DNA of 64,000 nt. It comes from Ampullaceana balthica (Eukaryota > Mollusca > Gastropoda > Lymnaeidae). The stretch is taken from positions 1,751,001 through 1,815,000 of the forward strand of contig CALYLW010000059.1 of assembly GCA_944989445.1 (NCBI GenBank), given 5' to 3'. Both the position numbers and the translations under genes were made by a program. The notes beneath the pieces are model-generated. The model was not told the DNA's origin. It was given only the letters and a program-made list of their open reading frames with translations, and ran no database searches. This document shows positions 58,901 to 61,643 of the stretch, piece by piece; the stretch's first letter is position 1, and each line of letters opens with the position of its first letter.

Positions 58901-61034
58901 GTTATTATTACTTATGTAAGTATTGTAAGAATGTATTTTATGTTGTACTGATGAAGGCATTAGCCGAAACGTTTACTGTCGTATCAGTCTAAAAATAAAG
59001 CTCAAATTTATTGTTTTCATTGCACAATTTGTTTGTGTATTTTGTATTTTAAAATCTAAGGCGTGGGTTGCTAATTATTTGCTTGTTATTTTTCCCTTAA
59101 AATAGTACAACTCCATAAAATATGAAAGTAAATATTTTGTGTATGCTCTATTTCATTGTAAAGTTGATGTGGTCATTAACTTCCCTTTGAATCGTTGGGT
59201 GTTAAAAAGGTTTTGTTTCATTCTAAAATATATATGAGCTTTAGATTTTAGTCTTTACAGTTGTTATTTTTATTACTATTTTAGCTTTATTGATAATGCG
59301 ATCGGCACAAACTTTCTTTGCATAATACACTTAAATATTTCTAAACATATTTTATACTTTTTAGGTTTATTTAGTTAATGAACATACTGTATTAAAAATA
59401 CACTATCTGCTCTGTGAGAGAAGTGTTGTTGTGTTTACATTGTATGAGAAGGCAATGACTTGACCTAGTATGAAACACGTGGTTTGTGATGTGAACTGTA
59501 AGCGTGCTGGTCAAGGACTGGGAGGTCAGCTGGCTATAAATGTACGGTTCAAGAGGCAACCGGGGTTGATTGCAGTTGAATGCATACGAGCTGCTTAGGT
59601 AGTTGATTGTACAGTAGATCACAGTGAATTGTATATAGTGATTAAAGACAGTTGTTAACCAACCCACAGTGTGTTAAAGACTTGTCTCTTGACTAGCCAT
59701 AAGTCTTATTACATGCTCTTTACTATTCAAATGCAAATAAAAACATAAACTTTATGTATACACAAAAATTAGGCAGCTACACAGTCATAAACCGAAAATG
59801 AACGCAGTAGGTAGAAAACTGAACAGGCCAAATCAAAATGTAAAATAAAAATTTAAAAAAAAGACTTGTTGAAATCTATTTTATAACGAAATCTAATTTG
59901 ATACATTTTAAGAAATATAAAATATTTTCTTTAGAATTTATATTTGAATATATTTGAAACAATATTAGTCACTATCGATATTTAAATTTTTCATTTTTTA
60001 AATTTGTCGCTAACTTGCCAACCTTTCACCAACCTTTACCTTCTTAAGCGACCCTGCTGTGGTAAATAACGCGCAAGTCTCGTATTTATCCTCGTTTAAG
60101 TTCCGAAAATGGTTGTCTTATCCGTGGCTAGCAGTACGAGTATGGTCACGGAGGTGGTAGTGACCTGAAACCAACAGTATAACCCTCGCGAGCAACGCCG
60201 AAGTCCGAACGGTTAGGTGCTGATAACGTCATATAGGGTTACAGCCGCTGTACGGATCTCAGACAAAACTTAGGAGAGGACGCAATGTCGATGGCGAAAA
60301 CCAAAGTACCCTATGAGGGTCGGGTAATCCCAAGCGCCCCTATCGCCCCACTCACTAGCTCTCTGTGAGAGGTGCTGTTTCCTGCCAGCACGGATTAGCA
60401 ATAAGTATAAGTACCGCGAAGAACTTAGCGGACGTCAGCTATGAGGAAAACCTTCCGACAGGGTGACACAACTTAGGTTGGTCACTTTGATGGTTCACTT
60501 ATCTAGCGACGGTCCATGGCAAATAATTTCGTATGCTGGGTATGGCGCTGTGGTTGTAACGAGTCGAAATCGAAAATTCCACCCCTCCTTTGTGAGGTAA
60601 ATTTAGCGTAAGGCACTTCCGACCGAATTCCTGGGTACCTAGGAGGCCCTCTCAGAGAGTACCGCCCAGGGGTGTTCCCAAGCTATTGGTTAATCTGGGA
60701 GAGTCGGGTGTCAAATTTGCTAGGAGAATGTCCCGGGAATACCTATAAGAGCATTAGACCCAAGGCTTTTGGCGCCATTTTACATTTACGATTCCCATTA
60801 ACTGTGTACACTTATACATCTCTTTATTTTATATTTAAAAAAATTAAGCTTTGACACATTACAATTTTACATTTTTTTTGTTTTTGAAAATTAAACAGAA
60901 AGAGTAGCTTCAAAAACATTTTTTAAAAAAAACTAATTTACCTAGACAACTTGGGCCAACATGGTTTGGTTTACATTCACATTTACCACTGTGGGCATCA
61001 CAGTCACCTGGGTCCTTGCAACCTGGGCTGCATT
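7336..61034 (-). CDS. Multi-EGF-like-domain protein, internal 17-exon segment
   Basis: Seventeen minus-strand exons each encode one EGF-like module with the spacing C-x3-C-x4/5-C-x5/6-C-x3-C-x8-C. Every exon is bounded by AG and GT (one GC), and every intron falls after the first base of a codon, so all exons are symmetric class 1-1 and join without a frame break or stop into about 556 residues. Order from N to C: 61034, 54233, 53390, 52094, 38187, 37697, 32230, 29615, 27501, 25838, 24534, 24292, 21883, 19905, 17692, 10996, 7431 (first base of each). Introns run from 144 bp to 13.8 kb. Modules of this kind occur in MEGF10/11-like scavenger receptors and in EGF-rich ectodomains of invertebrate receptor phosphatases; the product is therefore inferred to be secreted or a surface receptor. 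Signal peptide, membrane segment and cytoplasmic part are not in view, so the exact family is open. Further exons may lie outside the window. Confidence 0.85.
7432..8690. other. Intron, no feature recognised
   Basis: AT-rich sequence of the intron between the exons at 10898-10996 and 7336-7431. I see no coding frame, terminal repeats or tandem structure here. Confidence 0.5.
8692..9423. repeat. Nested foldback repeat
   Basis: Outer arms AAAGATGAGGCCCAGCTGCA (from 8692) and its near-inverse ending at 9423 are about 50 bp each. Inside, inverted arms at about 8745-8806 and 8877-8955 share TTAGTCACAAACTAAGTAGT and GGGGGACTCAG. In the right inner arm the 16-bp word TGTGACTACTTAGTTT is repeated three times (8888-8935). 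The inner pair resembles a MITE with long terminal inverted repeats. An old core-repeat copy (about 9030-9240) lies between the outer arms. Confidence 0.6.
9754..10665. repeat. Core-repeat copies in inverted orientation
   Basis: A plus-oriented copy starts at AAATCCCTTATATTAACTTC (9754) and runs to the GTTTTTACGGGTTTG edge near 10310. A minus-oriented fragment follows to about 10665. Both contain the conserved core near ATCGATCGTACCGTAATTAA (9941 and 10630). Short open frames here are shadows of the repeat. Confidence 0.7.
10898..10996 (-). CDS. EGF-like exon 16
   Basis: 99 bp, cysteine spacing 3-4-6-3-8 with CPKNC at the start and GFYGDSC at the end. Acceptor TTATTTTTAG, donor GTAAAA. This is the CPxNC subtype shared with the exons at 17692, 27501 and 32230. 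Confidence 0.9.
11152..11565. mobile_element. Short GGCCGTCC-ended MITE
   Basis: Inverted termini GGGACCGTCCATAAATGACG and CGTCATTTATGGACGGC, both followed by GTGACG and G-rich runs. 414 bp, no coding frame. Inserted near one end of the surrounding hAT element. Confidence 0.75.
12450..12722 (+). mobile_element. tRNA-derived SINE
   Basis: A pol III box B, GGGTTCGAATCC, lies at 12483-12494 within CACGGGTTCGAATCCGTG, a T-arm-like stem. The body contains GAATGGGTACCTAACA and CCACAAAGCAGTGGCC, and the 3' end is a short GATAA tandem tail (about 12703-12720). Box A is unclear. Boundaries are approximate; the repeat splits the hAT pseudogene. Confidence 0.6.
13850..14692 (-). mobile_element. Helitron-like non-autonomous element (host of a nested copy)
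   Basis: Read on the minus strand it begins TCTATAGATATAATTCTCTT after an A (14692) and ends with the hairpin GCGGCGCATGCTACGCCGC, then GGGGCGT and CGAG (13850), where intact relatives have CTAG. Part of a tRNA-Val-like module lies at 14640-14585, shortened by a deletion. A plus-strand relative ending CTAG at 14509 is nested inside. Short open frames are shadows. Confidence 0.65.
14150..14509 (+). mobile_element. Helitron-like copy nested in a relative
   Basis: Contains the family body (GGTCGGCCAATCACAG, a run of C, CTTTGCACTGTCTATGATGA) and two hairpin-like GGCGTATGCTACGCC motifs, and ends GGGTCAGCTAG followed by T at 14510. The 5' TC end is not evident. The same 3' junction (CTAG next to TGTTGGC) occurs at 26459 on the other strand. 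Confidence 0.6.
15328..15755 (-). pseudogene. Non-LTR retrotransposon tail (C-terminal end of reverse transcriptase ORF)
   Basis: Minus-strand 133-residue frame with WLRYKDVCKKDM and then IDHKTWEAILGER, the pattern found just after the RT domain in non-LTR elements (RYKDVCKRD...W...A.DR). After AGQKCVR the reading continues better in another frame (15555-15328: EGIQVAEATLTARSEERR), so a frameshift is present. The usual terminal zinc knuckle is missing. It is a dead 3' fragment in an EGF-gene intron. Confidence 0.65.
15900..16065 (+). repeat. Dispersed relative of the 86-bp satellite monomer
   Basis: Sequence from TCAGTCCTTGACTGGGTGAT onward parallels 42695-42840: shared words include CAGTCCT, TGATGA, TGATTGCTACG versus TGATCGCTACG, TTTTACTCGG, GTGTCT and AGCCCTG versus AGTCCTG in the same order. 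Here there is only one copy; at 42755 the same kind of sequence is tandemly amplified. Confidence 0.55.
16254..16761 (+). mobile_element. Helitron-like non-autonomous element with tRNA-Val-like module
   Basis: Starts A then TCTCTATATAATTCACC (16254) and ends with the hairpin GCGGAGTATGCTACGCCGC, spacer GGGACGTAA and CTCG then T (16761), one base from the CTAG of intact relatives. 508 bp. It carries the family words GGTCGGCCAATCACAG and a C run before CTATCTATGATGAGCAAG. Confidence 0.65.
16433..16496 (+). other. tRNA-Val-like pseudo-tRNA inside Helitron-like element
   Basis: GTGTAGTGGTTATCACG matches the D-arm and box A of metazoan tRNA-Val, and CCGCCTTGCACGCGG is its anticodon arm with TGC where valine has AAC, CAC or TAC. 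The T-arm is degenerate. Not a working tRNA gene. Confidence 0.6.
16762..17593. other. Intron, no feature recognised
   Basis: AT-rich intron sequence next to the exon at 17594. Nothing beyond short poly-A and poly-T runs is seen. Confidence 0.5.
17594..17692 (-). CDS. EGF-like exon 15
   Basis: 99 bp, cysteine spacing 3-4-6-3-8, with ASNGKCEKGC and GYFGDYC. Acceptor CTTTAAG, donor GTACGA, phase 1. Confidence 0.88.
17693..19809. other. Intron, no feature recognised
   Basis: 2.1 kb of AT-rich intron. One frame at 19237-19031 ends at a good donor-like CG/GTAAGT, but I find no matching acceptor or module. Confidence 0.5.
19810..19905 (-). CDS. EGF-like exon 14
   Basis: 96 bp, cysteine spacing 3-5-5-3-8, with CSVGC at the start and ANYIGPLC at the end. 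Acceptor CCCCTCAG, donor GTCAGT, phase 1. Confidence 0.88.
19906..21784. other. Intron, no feature recognised
   Basis: 1.9 kb of AT-rich intron with a few short TA runs (near 20130 and 21420). No transposon ends or coding frame recognised. Confidence 0.5.
21785..21883 (-). CDS. EGF-like exon 13
   Basis: 99 bp, cysteine spacing 3-5-6-3-8, with SVSGNCTSGCKPDYYG. Acceptor AATTCTTAG, donor GTAAGT, phase 1. Confidence 0.9.
22787..23470 (+). pseudogene. Non-LTR retrotransposon 3' part (reverse transcriptase C-terminal region)
   Basis: Plus strand, spread over frames by indels. 22790 on: GKSKVLKVNATSTSPIMLEG, then VDSFVFLGSVVDKQGGTD, the conserved stretch after the RT palm in these elements. 23040-23261: LLYGAETCRTT, FLRRILRI, ISNRELWQRTRQKPIEEEI, RRRWVGH. 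23230-23469: KWNPQGKWKRGRPSNNWRRE, DRDAWRSIVGGLCP. Stops and a frameshift near 23240 show it is dead. The 5' part (endonuclease and RT core) is absent, as expected of a 5'-truncated insertion. Sequence 23470-24190 may include its 3' tail; I see no poly-A or target duplication. Confidence 0.8.
24194..24292 (-). CDS. EGF-like exon 12
   Basis: 99 bp, cysteine spacing 3-5-6-3-8, with CAQDGSCDQTNGDCKHGC. Acceptor CTTTTCAG, donor GTAAGT, phase 1. Separated from the exon upstream by an intron of only 146 bp. Confidence 0.92.
24439..24534 (-). CDS. EGF-like exon 11, GC donor
   Basis: 96 bp, cysteine spacing 3-5-5-3-8, with CANDGSCSATGICTHGC and KYFGGLC. Acceptor TCTACAG. The donor is ACTG/GCAAGT, a GC-AG intron; the rest of the donor fits consensus and the phase is 1, so the exon is still likely used. 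Confidence 0.88.
24930..25127. repeat. 28-bp minisatellite, seven copies
   Basis: The word TCTTATTCAAG (or TTTTATTCAAG) recurs at 24933, 24961, 24989, 25017, 25044, 25072 and 25100, a 28-bp period with one 27-bp step. A 133-residue open frame across it is a repeat artefact. Confidence 0.85.
25740..25838 (-). CDS. EGF-like exon 10
   Basis: 99 bp, cysteine spacing 3-5-6-3-8, with CAQDGACNQYTGFCTKGC. Acceptor CATTTCCAG, donor GTAAAA, phase 1. The usual glycine before the last cysteine is replaced (FTPVC). Confidence 0.9.
   Translation of the reverse strand, partial: CAVQAVLRTVRAINILDFVLKAANRITLPRCA
26104..26196. repeat. AT microsatellite formed from a Helitron-like 5' end
   Basis: Begins A then TCTATATATAT and continues as (AT)n until AATTCTCTTCATGGG. 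In relatives only about ten bases lie between TC and AATTCTC, so the tract is an expansion of the element's own terminus. Confidence 0.75.
26104..26874 (+). mobile_element. Helitron-like element with nested minus-strand copy
   Basis: 5' end A/TC at 26104, expanded AT tract, then AATTCTCTTCATGGGACC as in relatives. A shortened tRNA-Val-like module is at 26340-26385. The 3' end is decayed: GTGGCGTATGCTACTACGCG then GGGCGTATAA (expected CTAG) near 26874. A minus-strand relative is nested between 26459 (rc of CTAG) and about 26810. Confidence 0.6.
26920..27210. repeat. Degenerate tandem repeat of about 50 bp
   Basis: AGTCTAAAxxTAATTT followed by TCATGG words recur about six times; the clearest pair, at 27005 and 27056, shares CATGGAGTAGAAGTAAATC. 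Confidence 0.55.
27403..27501 (-). CDS. EGF-like exon 9
   Basis: 99 bp, cysteine spacing 3-4-6-3-8, CPQNC subtype with LNGCKTGNYGPRC. Acceptor TTACTTAAG, donor GTAAGT, phase 1. Confidence 0.9.
28921..28985 (-). other. tRNA-Val-like pseudo-tRNA inside Helitron-like element
   Basis: On the minus strand GTAGTGTTTATCACGCTC and CGCCTTGCACGCG match the D- and anticodon arms of tRNA-Val, followed by a T-arm-like GGGTTCAATCC. Same strand as the host element. Confidence 0.6.
29132..29328. mobile_element. hAT MITE with exact 8-bp target duplication
   Basis: Termini CAGTGGCGTCACT and CAGAGGCGTCACT (inverted). Flanked by ATTTGCAC at 29124-29131 and 29329-29336. Interior repeats GGGTGACACC. 197 bp, no coding capacity. 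A partial relative lies at about 28749-28880. Confidence 0.88.
29514..29615 (-). CDS. EGF-like exon 8
   Basis: 102 bp, the longest module; cysteine spacing 3-4-6-3-8 with HRETGKCLHTC and GFTGDHC, and one extra residue after the last cysteine. Acceptor ATATTTCAG, donor GTACGT, phase 1. Confidence 0.9.
29648..29863 (-). mobile_element. tRNA-derived SINE
   Basis: On the minus strand the head GCGCGATAAGTGGTAGCGCA resembles a tRNA D-arm with box A, and GGGGTTCGAGCCC (29794-29782) is a good box B about 60 bp later. The body is unique here and the 3' end is a TG/TA microsatellite tail (29665-29640). About 215 bp. Confidence 0.75.
30663..30885 (+). repeat. tRNA-like unit with five-fold 33-bp amplification
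   Basis: CAATAGAGCGCTTGCCTCA recurs at 30688, 30721, 30754, 30787 and 30820, an exact 33-bp period. The unit looks like the D-arm end and anticodon arm of a tRNA (AGAGCGCTTGCCTCACAGGC); after the last copy comes TTGAGGTGGTGGGATCT, similar to a variable loop and T-arm with box B. It reads as a tRNA-derived SINE head whose middle was duplicated in tandem. Confidence 0.6.
31565..32095 (+). repeat. Diverged core-repeat copy (GCGTATTATA subtype)
   Basis: Contains the family core ATCGAATGTACCGTAATTAG near 31738 and edges ATTAACTCG and AAAGGATTTATAGTC. It repeats words such as GCGTATTATATTAAAC (31831) and GCGCATTATATTAAAC (31922) that also occur, inverted, at 42110-42290 and 49385-49560. Confidence 0.65.
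32132..32230 (-). CDS. EGF-like exon 7
   Basis: 99 bp, cysteine spacing 3-4-6-3-8, CPVNC subtype with SETSGDCKYGC and GFYGPLC. Acceptor CTCTTAAAG, donor GTATGA, phase 1. Confidence 0.9.
32340..36470 (+). repeat. Tandem array of core repeat with three-unit higher order
   Basis: Units begin AAATCCCTTATATTAACTTC at 32340, 32911, 33462, 33745, 34303, 34857, 35137, 35682 and 36446. Lengths are about 571, 551, 283, 558, 554, 280, 545, 546, so a long-long-short triplet of about 1.4 kb repeats. Each unit has a CT-rich microsatellite, GGGCTCGGCGGGCGGAAAAA, a core with ATCGATCGAACGTACCGTAA, a C-rich tract and an end GGGATTTATAGTCAAAAACT. The final stretch 36228-36445 is a variant tail like that at 2270-2400. 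Open frames are shadows. Confidence 0.9.
36471..37598. other. Intron, no feature recognised
   Basis: AT-rich intron between the tandem array and the exon at 37599. No module, transposon end or tandem structure seen. Confidence 0.5.
37599..37697 (-). CDS. EGF-like exon 6
   Basis: 99 bp, cysteine spacing 3-5-6-3-8, with CAQDGSCNENTGRCTYGC and YFGPKC. Acceptor GTTCTCAG, donor GTGAGT, phase 1. Confidence 0.92.
38089..38187 (-). CDS. EGF-like exon 5
   Basis: 99 bp, cysteine spacing 3-5-6-3-8, with NTNKPYCERNC and KHYGEKC. Acceptor TGTTTTAG, donor GTAAGT, phase 1. The intron upstream of it is 13.8 kb and holds both large satellite arrays. Confidence 0.9.
38270..41905. repeat. 33-bp minisatellite, about 100 copies
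   Basis: The unit ACGATTAATCAAACTGTCAC plus ACCTCCATCGCCA is repeated from about 38270 to 41770, with many 36-bp variants that add ATC or ATT. Edges decay into shorter variants (CAAACTATCAAACTGTCACA to 41905). Longer blocks recur, for example 38430-38620, 39500-39680 and 41370-41550. Because the unit is a multiple of three without stops, several frames stay open on both strands: INQTVTPPSPT on plus (38438-39115, 39201-40343, 40443-41867) and INRWRWRCDSL on minus. A frameshift near 39090 and a TAG at 40342 break the plus frame. I call it non-coding intronic DNA, with the alternative in the findings. Confidence 0.9.
42040..42535 (-). repeat. Diverged core-repeat copy (GCGTATTATA subtype)
   Basis: Inverse relative of 31565-32095 with AATACGCACC words and the core TTACGGTACATGCGATCGAT. 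It contains GCGACGCTCTATCTCAAAAA at 42282, the uninterrupted form of the site into which the hAT element at 49564 inserted in another copy. Confidence 0.75.
42755..48000. repeat. 86-bp satellite, 61 copies in perfect register
   Basis: Monomers start TACTCGGTCGCTGCATAAAC at 42755, 42841, 42927 and so on to 47915, which is exactly 60 steps of 86 bp, so no insertion or deletion has been fixed in 61 copies. Copies differ only at a few sites: GGCCGTG or GGTCGTG, CTCTAAC or CTCGAAC, AAGCCC or AATCCC. The left edge continues into single-copy sequence related to 15900-16065, the right edge ends CTCTAATAAAAACTCTAATA. No spacers differ between units, so this is not a CRISPR array. Confidence 0.97.
48010..48900 (-). 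other. Possible decayed coding sequence, unrecognised
   Basis: Minus-strand frames 48808-48506 (100 residues, LKGKISFLIYALTQM and FMAEATDIFSKSFASDI) and 48447-48259, separated by stops, look more protein-like than their surroundings. They might be remnants of one transposon protein, but I recognise no family. Confidence 0.25.
48930..49320 (-). repeat. Core-repeat copy
   Basis: Inverted copy with TTATGGTACGTTCGATCGAT at 49138 and the edge GTTAATGTAAGGGATTTA at 49295, continuing into a copy of the GCGTATTATA subtype (49320-49563 and, after the hAT element, 51478-51722). Confidence 0.7.
49564..51469 (-). mobile_element. hAT element with exact target duplication
   Basis: Termini GCAGGGGTGCACAACCT and, inverted on the right, GCAGGGGTGCGCAACCT differ at one base. 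The octamer ACTCTATC flanks both ends (49556-49563 and 51470-51477). Removing the element and one octamer restores GCGACACTCTATCTCAAAAA, nearly identical to the empty paralogous site at 42282. Subterminal ACGGCCGCAGGTTATTA words are repeated on the right. 1906 bp. Confidence 0.93.
49930..51100 (-). pseudogene. hAT transposase, GTF2IRD2/ZBED-like, frameshifted
   Basis: Order on the minus strand: GICIDSAPVMVGKQNDF (about 51020-50970), NVHCIIHQDALCSK, VNRIILFIRANVLHHRQF, DILYHTSVRWLSQGE (50991-50674), then in another frame FLVDLLIYINCLNESLQGKG (50725-50162), then EYLKLREIARNTLVLFGSTY and CEASYSRMNY (50159-49953), the C-terminal dimerisation signature. These match the RNase H-like core and tail of GTF2IRD2/ZBED-type hAT transposases. 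Frameshifts near 50700 and 50160 and loss of the N-terminal finger make it inactive. Confidence 0.8.
51725..51955. repeat. Dispersed repeat shared with 4820-5040
   Basis: Both stretches contain AAATCCCAACGCGCA, AACTCGTTTTGAA, GATTGGCTGTAGGAGTC, TTTGAGGGACCAATC and AACTTGCCTTTTATTAT in order. No coding capacity or clear ends. Confidence 0.75.
51999..52094 (-). CDS. EGF-like exon 4
   Basis: 96 bp, cysteine spacing 3-4-6-3-8, with CKNGTCHHETGNCAGNC. Acceptor TTTTTTTCAG, donor GTAAGT, phase 1. Confidence 0.9.
   Translation of the reverse strand, partial: LAVKVAKTEPVTMKLVTVLVIVQWKILTKSV
52795..53072. repeat. Foldback element with about 93-bp arms
   Basis: Left arm (about 52795-52891) and right arm (about 52980-53072) are inverted near-copies sharing ATTGATACTTCTAAAA, ACGTGTAATAATAT, AACTGCAGAC and TTTTATGTAAAATAT. 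The spacer of about 85 bp is purine-rich. The pair could form a long hairpin; no target duplication was identified. Confidence 0.75.
53292..53390 (-). CDS. EGF-like exon 3
   Basis: 99 bp, cysteine spacing 3-5-6-3-8, with GGDGSCNQIDGTCIQGC and TYGPFC. Acceptor TCTAAACAG. The donor is AAAC/GTACGT; a second GT four bases later would break the phase. Confidence 0.9.
54135..54233 (-). CDS. EGF-like exon 2
   Basis: 99 bp, cysteine spacing 3-4-6-3-8, CSPNC start with SKETGLCIGNC. Acceptor TTTTCAG, donor GTAACG, phase 1. Confidence 0.9.
   Translation of the reverse strand, partial: FALQIVGTKLVLKRLDFALEIVQIIFMARRVI
54339..56186. mobile_element. DNA transposon with GGCCGTCCATAAATGACG termini
   Basis: GGGGCCGTCCATAAATGACG on the left and CGTCATTTATGGACGGCCCC on the right are perfect inverted copies, each followed inward by TCACG and G-rich runs. 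1848 bp. No transposase-like frame recognised inside. A hAT MITE (55081-55265) and a piece beginning CAGTGCTTCTCAATG (54538) are nested in it. Confidence 0.8.
55081..55265. mobile_element. hAT MITE (CAGTGCTTCTCA type) with exact target duplication
   Basis: Starts CAGTGCTTCTCAAAGTGG and ends TATGAGAAGCACTG; both flanks are TTCTAGAT (55073-55080 and 55266-55273). 185 bp. Such termini are typical of Charlie-like hAT families. Confidence 0.92.
56187..57531. other. Intron between transposons, no feature recognised
   Basis: AT-rich sequence between the GGCCGTCC element and the Penelope-like element. Some of 57430-57531 may be decayed 5' sequence of the latter; otherwise nothing is seen. Confidence 0.45.
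57532..58755 (+). pseudogene. Penelope-like element, 5'-truncated RT plus GIY-YIG endonuclease
   Basis: The frame is open from 57532 (just after a stop) to 58755; the first ATG in it is 57595, giving 386 residues. FEFNGQFFDQISGVAMGTKM leads into GPSYACIFMG and the catalytic YIDD at residues 36-39 (counted from 57595), the RT active site. The N-terminal RT motifs are missing. Residues around 255 hold GCNRNRCNTCPYV, the cysteine motif of the linker in these elements. VIY at 291-293 and YVGETGRRLGDRFREH from 304 are the GIY-YIG nuclease core, with its late glutamate in HMENRLIKRFG (364). RT followed by GIY-YIG defines canonical Penelope-like retroelements. Everything downstream of the truncation is intact, so the insertion is fairly young, but it cannot encode a complete RT. 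Confidence 0.92.
58756..59020 (+). other. Penelope-like 3' region with hammerhead-like core and AATAAA
   Basis: CTGATGA at 58948-58954 is followed by GGC-ATTA-GCC (a 3-bp stem II with tetraloop) and GAAAC at 58966-58970, the order of hammerhead ribozyme core elements, with GTC at 58978-58980. Hammerhead motifs are known from Penelope-like elements. Stem I is not convincing in this copy. AATAAA lies at 58993. Confidence 0.4.
59413..59713 (+). mobile_element. Solo LTR with 5-bp target duplication
   Basis: Starts TGTGAGAGAAGTG and ends GTCTTATTACA (TG...CA), flanked by TGCTC at 59408-59412 and 59714-59718. Contains a TATA-like CTATAAATG at 59533 and an ATTAAA polyadenylation-like site at 59641, placed as expected for an LTR promoter and R region on the plus strand. 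301 bp with no internal retroelement sequence beside it, so it is a recombination remnant. Gypsy-type is likely from the duplication size but not proven. Confidence 0.8.
60003..60790. other. GC-richer, non-coding island of unknown identity
   Basis: About 790 bp with roughly half G+C and many CpG, set sharply in AT-rich intron. Longest frame is about 60 residues. It contains inverted words such as CTCACTAGCTCTCTGTGAGAG and GTACC...GGTAC-like pairs (60636-60663). I recognise no rRNA, tRNA or transposon protein. It may be a foreign or structured non-coding element. Confidence 0.4.
60942..61034 (-). CDS. EGF-like exon 1 (most upstream seen), canonical CxC type
   Basis: 93 bp. Cysteine spacing 3-5-6-1-8: here the fourth and fifth cysteines are one residue apart (GKCECKPNHVG), the standard EGF pattern, while all 16 others have three residues between them. 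Acceptor ATTTCACAG, donor GTAAAT, phase 1. The phase-1 acceptor means at least one more coding exon lies upstream. Confidence 0.88.
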   Translation of the reverse strand, partial: NAAQVARTQVTVMPTVVNVNVNQTMLAQVV

Positions 61035-61136
61035 CTGTGAAATATTATTTTATAAGCACGAATGAATACAAATTAAATGTTATTGATCAAAAGTATCTAA
61101 ATATCTTTCTATATATTAATATACTAGGTTGTGCTG

Positions 61137-61385
61137 CGGCGCCTACTTTTTTTAGGGCGCCTATGGCGCCCACCTTTTTCAAAAGCCCAACTAAATTGTC
61201 CTTGTATGATAAATACGTAATATTAAACTTCCTTAAATGTACAGAAACTATTTTATAATAGTAATATAATAAGGCGCCCCCTTTTTTTTGTTCAAAAGCC
61301 CAAGTAACTTATCCTTGTATGATAAATACTAAATATTTCTGAAATGTACACAAAGTATTTATAGAATATTTTTTTTACAGTGCTA
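61137..61385. repeat. Two-copy tandem repeat of about 130 bp
   Basis: 61158-61260 and 61272-61365 share GGCGCCC, TTCAAAAGCCCAA, TTGTATGATAAATAC and GAAATGTACA-like words in the same order. Confidence 0.7.
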
Positions 61386-61643
61386 ATCACAACACGATTT
61401 TTTAAACTAATTATAGAAAGCAGCGCACCAAATTACTGCACCAAAAAATAACTCTTTGAATCAGTCAGCACTGTTTACAACACAAATGCTGACGTCCAAG
61501 GTTCGTGCTTTGTTTGGTTAATGTTAATCTGGAAACCAATACGATTATGAATTTTAAGTCTATATTTTCAATTTTAAAAAAGCAGAGTGATGTCCCTTAG
61601 CGTTAGGCCACAGTCATACATAATTTAGGGTCAATATTATATA

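Noticed and set aside
60003..60790. Ribosomal RNA or spacer
   Set aside because: I recognise none of the conserved rRNA core sequences; left as unknown.
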